Shown one piece after another: positions 17,608-25,959 of a DNA stretch of 64,000 nucleotides. Position numbers and translations under genes: made by a program. The notes under the pieces were generated by a model that was given only the letters and a program-made list of their open reading frames with translations, did no database searches and was not told where the DNA came from. Position 1 is the first letter of the stretch. The number at the start of each line of letters is the position of its first letter. This stretch comes from Vibrio rotiferianus CAIM 577 = LMG 21460 (GTDB lineage Bacteria; Pseudomonadota; Gammaproteobacteria; Enterobacterales; Vibrionaceae): NCBI RefSeq assembly GCF_002741985.1, contig NZ_APHW01000010.1, positions 1 through 64,000 of the forward strand. The letters run 5' to 3'.

Positions 17608-17654
17608 CGAGATTCCCGACTGCGCTCCTTCGTCGCTATCGGGAATGACGAGCC
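17608..17654. repeat. REP-like palindromic repeat, copy A
   Basis: ATTCCCGA (17612-17619) pairs with TCGGGAAT (17639-17646) around a GC-rich centre, flanked by GAG and GACG. It shares its ends with copy B in inverted orientation. Confidence 0.55.
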
Positions 17655-17772
17655 TATTTTTAATCGGGGTCAAATTGGAAGCTAGGTGCTGCTGCTAAAC
17701 GTATCCTAGGTAAATCATCGAAGGATTTTGATGGTGCTTGTGTTTACCCATCGAAAAGATCACCCCGCCTTT

Positions 17773-17816
17773 GAATGTCATCCTCGAGAGGGAGGGACGA
17801 CCGAGTCGGGGATCTC
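17773..17816. repeat. REP-like palindromic repeat, copy B (inverted)
   Basis: Read on the minus strand it begins GAGATCCCCGACT and ends TCGAGGATGACATTC, the same termini as copy A with a different centre. The arms pair with one G-U wobble. It lies between convergent genes, just past the ferredoxin gene. Confidence 0.5.
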
Positions 17817-17827
17817 TTGCTTGTGGC

Positions 17828-18151
17828 TTATTTTTCTAGCATGTCCAACTTGTTTGGCACACCATTCCACTTTTCTGCTTCATCCATTGCTGGCTTTACT
17901 TCAGTTTGTACTGGCCAGATTTCCGCAAGCTCTGCGTTGAGCTCTTTGTAGATCACTTGATCTTCTGGTAGCTCGTCTTCTTGGAAGATGGCGGCAGCGG
18001 CACATTCATCCACGCATAAGCCACAATCGATGCATTCAATCGGGTTGATTACCATAAAGTTCGGACCTTCGTGGAAGGCATCAGCAGGGCATACCGCGAC
18101 ACAGTCAGTGTATTTACATTGGATACAGTTATCGGTTACGACAAACGCCAT
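17828..18151 (-). CDS. fdxA: Seven-iron ferredoxin (FdxA type)
   Basis: This 107-residue electron carrier holds one [3Fe-4S] and one [4Fe-4S] cluster. The first half has [18 protein letters not shown] and the second [16 protein letters not shown], the FdxA arrangement. A C-terminal extension of about 45 residues ([20 protein letters not shown]) is typical of the azotobacter-type family. No partner oxidoreductase is adjacent in the same direction. The start MAFVVTDNC is the family start. Confidence 0.92.
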   Translation of the reverse strand: MAFVVTDNCIQCKYTDCVAVCPADAFHEGPNFMVINPIECIDCGLCVDECAAAAIFQEDELPEDQVIYKELNAELAEIWPVQTEVKPAMDEAEKWNGVPNKLDMLEK

Positions 18152-18383
18152 GATAATCAGCTCTTAAGTTAGTCAAAATTGAAGAATGGGGATAATACTC
18201 ATCCCAAGGCAAAATTCAACATTCGCTACGTTAATTCCGCCGCTCAACTTGGATTTAGTATGACAGACAATTCAATTTCTCGTAAAATGCGCGCCATTGT
18301 GAGCTGACCATTGTAGAACTCCTCAAAAATATGAAGAGAAATGCATGGTTTTGGCTAAGACACCTACCATAACGAGACATCAT

Positions 18384-20003
18384 ATGATTCGTATTAATGA
18401 AATTAAACTTCCTCTTGATCATGAGGAAGACGCGCTATTGGACGCGATTACTAAAAAGCTTGGCATTGCTGCTGAGAAAGTTATCTCTTTTAATGTCTTT
18501 AGACGCGGCTACGATGCTCGTAAGAAAACCAATATTCATCTTATCTACACGCTAGACATCATCGTTGAAGGTGATGAAGAAGCGTTGTTAGCGAAATTTG
18601 AAAAAGATCCGCACGTTCGCCAAACGCCAGATATGGAATACAAGTTTGTTGCGAAAGCACCAGAGAACCTAACAGAGCGCCCAGTGGTGATCGGTTTCGG
18701 TCCTTGTGGTCTTTTTGCGGGTTTGGTTTTGGCTCAAATGGGCTTTAACCCAATCATCGTTGAGCGTGGTAAAGAGGTACGTGAACGTACCAAAGACACG
18801 TTCGGCTTTTGGCGTAAGCGCACACTAAACCCAGAATCAAACGTACAGTTTGGTGAGGGCGGCGCGGGTACTTTCTCTGATGGTAAGCTTTACAGCCAAG
18901 TGAAAGATCCAAACTTCTACGGTCGTAAAGTGATCACTGAGTTTGTAGCAGCTGGCGCACCAGAAGAAATTCTATACGTAAGTAAACCGCACATCGGTAC
19001 CTTTAAACTGGTTACCATGATCGAAAAGATGCGTGCGAAAATCATCGAGCTAGGTGGTGAGATCCGCTTTAGCACTCGTGTTGACGATCTGCATATGGAA
19101 GATGGTCAAATCACAGGCGTAACGCTATCAAATGGTGAAGAGATTAAATCTCGTCACGTGGTACTAGCGGTGGGTCATAGTGCTCGTGATACGTTTGAAA
19201 TGCTGCACGACCGTGGCGTTTACATGGAAGCAAAACCGTTCTCTGTTGGTTTCCGTATCGAGCACAAACAGTCGATGATCGATGAAGCGCGTTTTGGTCC
19301 AAACGCAGGTCACCCAATTCTTGGCGCGGCAGACTACAAACTGGTTCACCACTGTAAGAATGGCCGTACGGTTTACAGTTTCTGTATGTGTCCTGGTGGT
19401 ACGGTTGTTGCGGCAACGTCTGAAGAAGGTCGCGTAGTAACCAACGGTATGAGCCAATACTCTCGTGCAGAGCGTAACGCGAACAGCGCAATCGTTGTGG
19501 GCATCTCTCCAGAAGTCGATTACCCGGGTGATCCGCTAGCGGGTATCCGTTTCCAGCGTGAACTAGAATCGGGTGCTTACGCACTAGGCGGCGAGAACTA
19601 CGACGCACCAGCACAGAAAATTGGTGACTTCCTGAAAGGTCGAGATCCAAGTGCGCTGGGCGATGTAGAGCCATCATTCACTCCAGGCATCAAACTGACT
19701 GACCTATCAAAAGCGCTACCTGCGTTTGCTATTGAAGCGATTCGTGAAGCAATCCCAGCGTTCGATCGTAAGATCAAAGGCTTTGCTTCTGAAGACGGTC
19801 TACTGACTGGTGTTGAGACGCGTACGTCTTCTCCAGTTTGTATTAAGCGTGGTAAAGACTTCCAGAGCATCAACCTGAAAGGCTTCTTCCCTGCAGGTGA
19901 AGGTGCTGGCTATGCTGGTGGTATCCTTTCTGCGGGTATCGATGGCATTAAAGTGGCTGAAGCGGTGGCGCGTGATATCGTTGAAGCGATGGAAAATGCT
20001 TAA
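18384..20003 (+). CDS. NAD(P)/FAD-dependent oxidoreductase (COG2509 family)
   Basis: This 539-residue flavoprotein of uncertain substrate has an N-terminal domain of about 90 residues (IRINEIKLPLDHEED). An FAD-binding Rossmann motif follows (VVIGFGPCGLFAGLVLAQMG, about 97-116), with the conserved FGEGGAGTFSDGKLYS and a C-terminal GEGAGYAGGILSAGIDGI. It belongs to the widespread uncharacterised dehydrogenases related to the HI0933/BaiN group. The start at 18384 (MIRIN) matches the domain; an in-frame ATG at 18345 is the alternative. Monocistronic, with its own terminator. Confidence 0.85.
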   Translation: MIRINEIKLPLDHEEDALLDAITKKLGIAAEKVISFNVFRRGYDARKKTNIHLIYTLDIIVEGDEEALLAKFEKDPHVRQTPDMEYKFVAKAPENLTERPVVIGFGPCGLFAGLVLAQMGFNPIIVERGKEVRERTKDTFGFWRKRTLNPESNVQFGEGGAGTFSDGKLYSQVKDPNFYGRKVITEFVAAGAPEEILYVSKPHIGTFKLVTMIEKMRAKIIELGGEIRFSTRVDDLHMEDGQITGVTLSNGEEIKSRHVVLAVGHSARDTFEMLHDRGVYMEAKPFSVGFRIEHKQSMIDEARFGPNAGHPILGAADYKLVHHCKNGRTVYSFCMCPGGTVVAATSEEGRVVTNGMSQYSRAERNANSAIVVGISPEVDYPGDPLAGIRFQRELESGAYALGGENYDAPAQKIGDFLKGRDPSALGDVEPSFTPGIKLTDLSKALPAFAIEAIREAIPAFDRKIKGFASEDGLLTGVETRTSSPVCIKRGKDFQSINLKGFFPAGEGAGYAGGILSAGIDGIKVAEAVARDIVEAMENA

Positions 20004-20345
20004 TTTATTCGAGTAATAATACTTCGAAAGCCAGCCTCATTTGAGGTTGGCTTTTTTGTTTGCACTGCATAGCTAATTATTTCTAACTTGAGTTTTTATT
20101 AATTCGATTTAGCTCGACCTCTGCGCACGCTATATATTTTCACTGTTCATCACCAGACGGAGTTTTGCACCCGAGGTAAATAAATATGCAACTGTGTATT
20201 TATTGTTTTGTCTTATGTATCAGTTCGGATAGAGATCAATAGACTAAATCTATAGATAAAATTGCTAATTTCCATTTAGTAAAATCAAGAAATTAGACGA
20301 CACTTATCTTAAAGGCAGCAAAAACGTGCCGCTAAGGAGATAAGA
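20004..20345. other. Intergenic region, 342 bp
   Basis: It holds the flavoprotein terminator at the left and, presumably, the promoter of the CBS gene at the right. An 18-codon frame near 20186 is too weak to call. I see no operator I can name. Confidence 0.5.
20027..20057 (+). terminator. Terminator of the flavoprotein gene
   Basis: The imperfect stem AAGCCAGCCTCA/TGAGGTTGGCTT (one G-U) is followed by six Ts. Confidence 0.85.
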
Positions 20346-20765
20346 ATGCACTCACTAAAAGTTAAAGATTACATGACATTGCAAGCGGTGACGTTCACCA
20401 AAAACATGTCGCTAACAGCGGCTTTGGATAAGGTGATGCAAAGTGTTACTCTAGGTGGACCAGTTATTGACGAAAACGAGAAAGTCGTAGGATTCCTTTC
20501 TGAGCAAGACCTTTTAGACAAACTCGTTAAAGCCAGTTACCACTGTCAGGATACACATACTGTTGAAGAGTGTATGCATGACGATGTACTTTCTGTGTCA
20601 CCGGAAATGTCGATCATTGAGTTGGCCGATATGATGAAAATAGGCAAGCCCAAAATGTATCCGGTAGTGGATGACAAAGAAAAATTGGTCGGCGTGATTA
20701 CAAGACGTGATGTACTTCGAGCGATAGGTAAGTCTCTAAACGAGTGCTTCCAGCATCCTGTTTAA
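20346..20765 (+). CDS. CBS domain protein (tandem CBS pair)
   Basis: This 139-residue protein consists of two CBS domains only (about 8-63 and 72-130), including GGPVIDENEKVVGFLSEQDL and YPVVDDKEKLVGVITRRDVL. Such stand-alone Bateman modules bind adenine nucleotides and signal energy state to a partner; none is evident here. The start is supported by AAGGAGA eight bases upstream. A terminator separates it from the following MATE pump. Confidence 0.9.
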   Translation: MHSLKVKDYMTLQAVTFTKNMSLTAALDKVMQSVTLGGPVIDENEKVVGFLSEQDLLDKLVKASYHCQDTHTVEECMHDDVLSVSPEMSIIELADMMKIGKPKMYPVVDDKEKLVGVITRRDVLRAIGKSLNECFQHPV

Positions 20766-20842
20766 AATCCAAATTAGATCCCCAGTTACCTCAAGATGCT
20801 CACTTCAGCTCTTGGTGTTACTTGAAGGGTAAAACTAAGACG

Positions 20843-20865
20843 AAAGGCGCCTCGGCGTCTTTTTG
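20843..20865 (+). terminator. Terminator of the CBS gene
   Basis: The stem AAAGGCGC/GCGTCTTT has a CTCG tetraloop and a T run. It ends 15 bp before the MATE start. Confidence 0.6.
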
Positions 20866-20880
20866 TCGTTGAGGAAGAAT

Positions 20881-22332
20881 ATGTCTACCCAAGACGCGAA
20901 GTTTGTCCAAGGTTCCACTATGCGTCACATCTTAGTGATGTCAGGGGCGGGATCTGTAGGATTGATGGCCCTGTTTGTTGTCGACTTGCTTGATATGCTA
21001 TTCATCAGTATGTTGGGGCAGGTTGAGTTGGCGGCTGCCGTTGGTTTCGCAGGAACACTGATTTTCTTCTCAACTTCTGCGTCTATCGGCACGTCGATTG
21101 CGATGGGGGCTTTGGTCTCTAAGTCTATTGGTGCAAAGGACTTCGATCGTGCGAGGTTGATGAGCGGTAGTATTATGCTGACCGCCTTTATGATCAGTTT
21201 AGTGATCACTATTGGCATGTACATCCATATCCCTGAACTCTTAGCTGCAATCGGTGCAGAGGGAGTGGCTGCGGAACGTGCCGAGGCGTATCTTAACATT
21301 CTATTGCCAAGTGCGCCGATACTGGCGTTGGGTATGTCAGCAGGCGCAGGTTTACGTGCTGCGGGGGATGCTAAACGCTCTATGTGGGCGACCTTATCAG
21401 GTGGTATTGTTAATGCGATTCTTGACCCATTGTTCATCTTCGTTTTTAAATGGAATGTGGAAGGGGCTGCTGCGGCTTCAGTTATTGCTCGTTTCACCGT
21501 ATTAGCATTCTCTCTTTATCCGTTAGTCAAAGTGCACAAACTGGTTTCTCTTCCAAACTTCGATATCTTTAAAAACAACCTCAAGCCAATTTTAGCGATT
21601 GCTGTGCCTGCGATTATTACCAATACTGCAACGCCTACTGGTAATGCAATTGTGACCACTCATATCGCTCAATTTGGCGAAGACTTCGTCGCAGGGTTTG
21701 CGGTGATTGGGCGCTTAACGCCAGTTTGTTTCGCGGTGATTTTTGCGCTTTCTGGTGCGGTTGGTCCTATCATTGGGCAGAACTTTGGTGCGGAGCGTAT
21801 GGATCGTGTTAAGCGTACTCTGACCGATTCTTTACTGGTGACCACGATTTACACCCTAGGTGTCTGTGCTTTGCTTTATTTGCTGCAAGATTACATCGTA
21901 GCAATGTTTAGCCTGACGGGTGATGCTGCGATTATTGTTATCGCATTTTGTACCTATATTGCCATTACGTTTGTCTTCAATGGGACTTTGTTTGTCGCTA
22001 ACACTTCTTTCAATAATCTCGGTAAACCGCTTTATTCCACGGCATTGAACTTAGGTAAAGCAACAATTGGCACTCTGCCTTTCGTTTACTTTGGATCGCA
22101 ATGGTACGGAGCACTTGGCGTGTTATATGGACAAGCGGTGGGTACGATAGTGTTTGGGTTGCTGGCGTTAGTTGTGCTGAACAAACACATTAAAGACCTG
22201 ATGCAAAACTTCGGAGAAGAAGATATAGAAGACGATCCAGCGATCACTTGCGTCAATACTCAACCTTTTTGCTCTCACGATGCGGTATTGATTGATGAAG
22301 TGGCAACCGCTTTGGAAGAAGAAAAAGCATAA
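20881..22332 (+). CDS. MATE family efflux transporter
   Basis: This 483-residue inner-membrane antiporter has about 12 membrane segments in two MatE halves. MATE-typical stretches include GSTMRHILVMSGAGSVGLMA at the start, LRAAGDAKRSMWATLSGGIVNAILDPLFI and GAVGPIIGQNFGAER in the second half. An unusual acidic tail (NFGEEDIEDDPAI onward) with two cysteines ends the protein. ATG 20881 follows GAGGAAGAAT and is preferred to TTG 20863, which sits inside the upstream terminator. Substrate unknown; cationic drugs are usual. Confidence 0.9.
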   Translation: MSTQDAKFVQGSTMRHILVMSGAGSVGLMALFVVDLLDMLFISMLGQVELAAAVGFAGTLIFFSTSASIGTSIAMGALVSKSIGAKDFDRARLMSGSIMLTAFMISLVITIGMYIHIPELLAAIGAEGVAAERAEAYLNILLPSAPILALGMSAGAGLRAAGDAKRSMWATLSGGIVNAILDPLFIFVFKWNVEGAAAASVIARFTVLAFSLYPLVKVHKLVSLPNFDIFKNNLKPILAIAVPAIITNTATPTGNAIVTTHIAQFGEDFVAGFAVIGRLTPVCFAVIFALSGAVGPIIGQNFGAERMDRVKRTLTDSLLVTTIYTLGVCALLYLLQDYIVAMFSLTGDAAIIVIAFCTYIAITFVFNGTLFVANTSFNNLGKPLYSTALNLGKATIGTLPFVYFGSQWYGALGVLYGQAVGTIVFGLLALVVLNKHIKDLMQNFGEEDIEDDPAITCVNTQPFCSHDAVLIDEVATALEEEKA

Positions 22333-22358
22333 ATTTCGTCAATTAAACATAAATACAC

Positions 22359-22390
22359 TTGACCTTGGAGTTGGCTCCAAGGTTTATTCT
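22359..22390 (+). promoter_or_regulatory. zntA promoter with MerR/ZntR-type operator
   Basis: The -35 TTGACC (22359-22364) and -10 TATTCT (22385-22390) are 20 bp apart, the long spacer diagnostic of MerR-family promoters. The spacer carries the dyad ACCTTGGAG-TTGG-CTCCAAGGT. Its core GGAGTYGRCTCC is shared with the E. coli ZntR site. Zn-bound regulator would untwist this promoter. The regulator gene is not in the window. Confidence 0.8.
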
Positions 22391-22432
22391 TAGCAGTAGA
22401 TAAAGGTTTATCACCAATAAGGAAAGTGAATT

Positions 22433-24739
22433 ATGTGTACGAAACATCAAGGTTGCCAACCAGGCAAAATCAAATCTGCGGTGGCAGTAGGTGCAAGTGA
22501 CTCATGCTGCGCACCGGCAAAGCCAACGCTAAACATTACCCAAGCAACCGTTGCTGTCTCAGAAGAATCTTGTTGTAGCGGCGGAAGCTGTAGCTCGGAT
22601 TCTGTTGACGACGAAGGCCCTGCCGAACCCCTCGAGTCCACCATTCGTCATAGTTGGCTAGTGTCAGGCATGGATTGTCCGGCCTGTGCGCAAAAGCTAG
22701 AGAAGGCCATCTCTTCTGTTGAGGGGGTCACAAATGCCAAAGTCTTGTTCGCGACAGAAAAGCTAGTGGTCGATTTTGATAACCGAGCACTTGCGCCTGT
22801 TATCGAGCAAGTTTCTCAGCAAACCGGCTTCCCACTGACTTCGACAGATGCGCCAAAACCAAAAGCTGAGAAAAAGGGTTGGCTGGGCGTTATCAAAGAC
22901 AATGTTCAGATCCTCTCTATTGCAGGTGCGATGGCGTTTGCTGGCATCATTTCCGATTTCAATCCAACGCTAAGTACTTGGTTGTTTACTTTGACCTGTT
23001 TGCTTGGCTTGTATCCGGTTGCGATGAAAGCCATTAAGTTGGCCCGAACAGGTACGCCATTTGCGATTGAAACATTAATGAGTGTAGCGGCGTTAGGTGC
23101 GCTCTACCTTGGTGAAACCGCGGAAGCGGCGATGGTGCTATTGCTTTTCCTTATTGGTGAAAAGTTAGAAGCATATGCATCATCTCGCGCTCGCAGCGGT
23201 GTTCAAGCATTAATGGATCTCGTACCAGAGAATACAACCCTGATTGTTGATGGTGAACGTCAAGAAGTGCCAGCGTCACAGCTACAGCCGGATGATGTGA
23301 TTGAAGTTGCGCCTGGCGGTCGTATGCCTGCGGACGGCCTGCTGATGACTCATGCGGCAAGCTTTGATGAAAGTGCGTTAACGGGCGAGTCTGTTCCGGT
23401 AGAGCATAACGAAGGCGGTAAAATCATGGCGGGCGCTGTGGTTGTCGATAAAGTCGTTCAAGTGAAAGTGACCTCACGCCAAGGTGAGAACGCGATTGAC
23501 CGTATCCTGCATTTGATTGAAGAAGCGGAATCACGTAAAGCGCCACTTGAACGCTTCCTCGATAAGTTCAGCCGTTGGTACACACCGTTGATGATGCTTG
23601 TTTCTCTATTAGTCATCATTACACCACCATTGTTGTTTGCTCAACCTTGGGAAACGTGGGTATACCGTGGTTTAGCATTGCTGTTGATTGCATGTCCATG
23701 TGCGTTAGTCATCTCTACGCCAGCGGCGATCACTTCTGGCTTGGCAGCGGCAGCAAAACGAGGCGCACTGATCAAAGGTGGTGCAGCGCTTGAGCTATTG
23801 GGTCGTGTTGAATCAGTCGCATTCGATAAAACGGGTACGTTGACACAAGGTAAACCACAAGTGACTGATGTGGTGCCGTTTGATGTGACGGAAGAACAAC
23901 TGCTTCGCTTAACGGCATCGATTGAGATTGGCTCAAGCCACCCACTGGCCATTTCGTTGGTGAACAAAGCGCAAGAACAAGGCATCAACATTCCTGAAGC
24001 TGCAGACAAAACCGCGCAGGTTGGTTCTGGTGTGACAGGGCTTGTTGAAGGAAAATTGGTTCAGGTCATTGCACCTTCGAAAGCCGACTTCCCAATCTCA
24101 CAACAAGTAGAACAGCAAGTCTTGGCGTTGGAAGGGCAAGGTAAAACTGTGGTTATCGCACGCCACGATCAGGAAGTGATAGGTTTGATTGCCTGGCAAG
24201 ATACGCTTCGTCAAGACGCTCAACAAGCCGTTGCTGCATTGAAGAAACTGGGTATTTCATCTGTGATGCTAACAGGTGACAACCCTCGCAGCGCCGAAGC
24301 AATTGCGAACCAAATTGGTCTTGATTACAAAGCGAGTTTGTTACCAGCAGACAAAGTGCACTACGTAGAAGAGATTTCAGCGCAGCACACCGTTGCGATG
24401 GTGGGCGATGGTATTAATGACGCCCCAGCGATGAAAGCTTCCAGCATTGGTATTGCCATGGGTGGTGGTACTGACGTTGCACTCGAAACGGCTGATGCCG
24501 CGCTTACTCATAACCGTTTGATTGAGCTAGCAGGCATGATCGAACTATCACGTGCGACGCTCAATAATATCCGTCAGAACGTTGCGTTGGCTCTAGGACT
24601 GAAAGGCGTGTTCTTGGTAACGAGCTTGCTAGGTATAACAGGCTTGTGGGTAGCTGTGTTGGCCGACAGTGGAGCAACAGCTCTTGTTACTTTGAACGCT
24701 CTGAGATTACTTCGTTTTGAATCAAAGCAAGTAAAATAA
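22433..24739 (+). CDS. zntA: Zn/Cd/Pb-exporting P1B-type ATPase
   Basis: This 768-residue heavy-metal ATPase exports Zn(II), Cd(II) and Pb(II). The N-terminal domain has the metal site GMDCPACA (about 79-86), preceded by an extra cysteine-rich region (MCTKHQGC, SCCAP, SCCSGGSC). The membrane site CPC is in IACPCALVIS, phosphorylation at DKTGTLTQG, the HP motif in SSHPLA, and the hinge GDGINDAPAM. The TM8 aspartate ADSGATALVTLNALRLLR matches the Zn-selective P1B-2 class. A MerR/ZntR-type promoter lies directly upstream. Monocistronic with a terminator. Confidence 0.95.
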   Translation: MCTKHQGCQPGKIKSAVAVGASDSCCAPAKPTLNITQATVAVSEESCCSGGSCSSDSVDDEGPAEPLESTIRHSWLVSGMDCPACAQKLEKAISSVEGVTNAKVLFATEKLVVDFDNRALAPVIEQVSQQTGFPLTSTDAPKPKAEKKGWLGVIKDNVQILSIAGAMAFAGIISDFNPTLSTWLFTLTCLLGLYPVAMKAIKLARTGTPFAIETLMSVAALGALYLGETAEAAMVLLLFLIGEKLEAYASSRARSGVQALMDLVPENTTLIVDGERQEVPASQLQPDDVIEVAPGGRMPADGLLMTHAASFDESALTGESVPVEHNEGGKIMAGAVVVDKVVQVKVTSRQGENAIDRILHLIEEAESRKAPLERFLDKFSRWYTPLMMLVSLLVIITPPLLFAQPWETWVYRGLALLLIACPCALVISTPAAITSGLAAAAKRGALIKGGAALELLGRVESVAFDKTGTLTQGKPQVTDVVPFDVTEEQLLRLTASIEIGSSHPLAISLVNKAQEQGINIPEAADKTAQVGSGVTGLVEGKLVQVIAPSKADFPISQQVEQQVLALEGQGKTVVIARHDQEVIGLIAWQDTLRQDAQQAVAALKKLGISSVMLTGDNPRSAEAIANQIGLDYKASLLPADKVHYVEEISAQHTVAMVGDGINDAPAMKASSIGIAMGGGTDVALETADAALTHNRLIELAGMIELSRATLNNIRQNVALALGLKGVFLVTSLLGITGLWVAVLADSGATALVTLNALRLLRFESKQVK

Positions 24740-24759
24740 CCATTCAAGTGAAATGAAAA

Positions 24760-24793
24760 CTGACCTGAGGCAGAAGTGTCTCAGGTTTTTTTA
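24760..24793 (+). terminator. Terminator of zntA
   Basis: The stem ACCTGAG/CTCAGGT is followed by a seven-T run. Confidence 0.75.
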
Positions 24794-24934
24794 TGCCTGT
24801 TAAATCGAAACAACTTTGTTGTGTGTTTCGTTTGGCAAATCACTTATTCCTATGCAACGAAATGATCTTTAGTCCCTTAAAGTGTGATCTAAACCGTTTT
24901 TATTTGAAAGTGTGGTTTTATTACATTGTTTCAT

Positions 24935-24977
24935 TGTGATTGCGATCACTCTATGTTGGTGAAAGGTTCGCTACAGT
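24935..24977 (+). promoter_or_regulatory. udp promoter with class II CRP site
   Basis: The CRP site TGTGA-TTGCGA-TCACT lies at 24935-24950, centred at 24942.5. A -10 TACAGT lies at 24972-24977, which puts the start near 24984. The CRP centre is therefore about -41.5, the class II position. E. coli udp is controlled by CRP and CytR. Confidence 0.7.
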
Positions 24978-25045
24978 GCATCTGTACCCAACAACTTATT
25001 AATGAGCTTATTGTTTACAAAATAAGCCACAACAAGGAGCGACTT

Positions 25046-25804
25046 ATGTCTCAAGCTGTATTCCATTTAGGTATTACTGAAGCTGATCTTAATGGTGCAA
25101 CTCTAGCAATTATTCCTGGTGACCCAGCACGCGTACAAAAAATCGCTGAAGAAATGGAAAACCCTGTATTTCTAGCAAGTCACCGTGAATACACGCTATA
25201 CCGTGCAGAGCTAGACGGTAAACCTGTTGTGGTTTGTTCTACAGGTATCGGTGGCCCATCTACTTCTATTGCAGTAGAAGAGCTAGCGCAACTTGGTGTT
25301 CGTACTTTCCTACGTGTAGGTACTACAGGCGCGATCCAACCGCACGTAAACGTAGGTGATATGATCGTTACTACAGGTTCTGTTCGCCTAGACGGTGCGA
25401 GCCTACACTTTGCTCCAATGGAGTTCCCAGCGGTAGCTGATTTTGACATTGCTACAGCAATGAAAGCGGCAGTAGAAGAATCTGGTGCTGCAGTACACAT
25501 GGGTGTGACAGCTTCAAGTGATACTTTCTACCCAGGTCAAGAACGTTACGACACTTTCTCTGGTCGTGTTGTTAAGCGTTTCCAAGGTTCTATGCAAGAG
25601 TGGCAGGACATGGGCGTTCTGAACTTCGAAATGGAGTCAGCAACACTGCTAACTATGTGTGCAAGCTCAGGCCTAAAAGCAGGTTGTGTGGCGGGTGTAA
25701 TTATCAACCGTACACAAAAAGAGATTCCAGATCATTCAACTCTGAAAGAAACGGAAGCTCGCTCAATTAAGGTTGTAGTTGAAGCGGCTCGTAAGATGCT
25801 TTAA
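25046..25804 (+). CDS. udp: Uridine phosphorylase
   Basis: This 252-residue cytoplasmic enzyme splits uridine and phosphate into uracil and ribose-1-phosphate for nucleoside salvage. NP-I signatures include [13 protein letters not shown] near the start, [20 protein letters not shown], and the uridine/ribose-binding [12 protein letters not shown]. The start at ATG 25046 has AAGGAG upstream and matches the family ([11 protein letters not shown]); an open frame upstream from 24926 runs through the promoter and is not coding. Catabolite activation is likely. Confidence 0.95.
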   Translation: MSQAVFHLGITEADLNGATLAIIPGDPARVQKIAEEMENPVFLASHREYTLYRAELDGKPVVVCSTGIGGPSTSIAVEELAQLGVRTFLRVGTTGAIQPHVNVGDMIVTTGSVRLDGASLHFAPMEFPAVADFDIATAMKAAVEESGAAVHMGVTASSDTFYPGQERYDTFSGRVVKRFQGSMQEWQDMGVLNFEMESATLLTMCASSGLKAGCVAGVIINRTQKEIPDHSTLKETEARSIKVVVEAARKML

Positions 25805-25837
25805 TAACAACGGTTAGTTGGCATTTAAACAAACGGG

Positions 25838-25866
25838 AAAAGCCAGAGGTTCGCCTCTGGCTTTTT
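25838..25866 (+). terminator. Terminator of udp
   Basis: The stem AAAAGCCAGAGG/CCTCTGGCTTTT has a TTCG loop and a T run. Confidence 0.9.
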
Positions 25867-25916
25867 CTATCTGTCGGTTTTGTGTTGAGTGTTAAAGGCA
25901 GTGAATCTGACGCAAT

Positions 25917-25945
25917 AAAAAAGCAGCTCGAGGCTGCTTTTTTTG
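25917..25945 (-). terminator. Terminator of the CARF nuclease gene
   Basis: The stem AAAAGCAGC/GCTGCTTTT has A/T-runs on both sides. It lies just past the minus-strand stop and could act in both directions. Confidence 0.8.
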
Positions 25946-25959
25946 ATTGGTATCGACGA

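Larger units (their letters stand above)
24740..25045. other. Intergenic region before udp, 306 bp
   Basis: It contains the zntA terminator and the udp control region. Besides the strong CRP site listed separately, weaker CRP-like sequences occur near 24883 (TGTGATCTAAACCGTT) and 24911 (TGTGG-N6-TACAT), in the arrangement expected for joint CRP/CytR control. Confidence 0.5.

Noticed and set aside
19144..19677. 177-codon minus-strand frame
   Set aside because: It is a shadow of the flavoprotein gene, with composition typical of antisense frames.
22362..22388. Hairpin after the MATE gene read as a terminator
   Set aside because: The dyad sits exactly within a 20-bp promoter spacer and matches the ZntR operator, so regulation explains it better.
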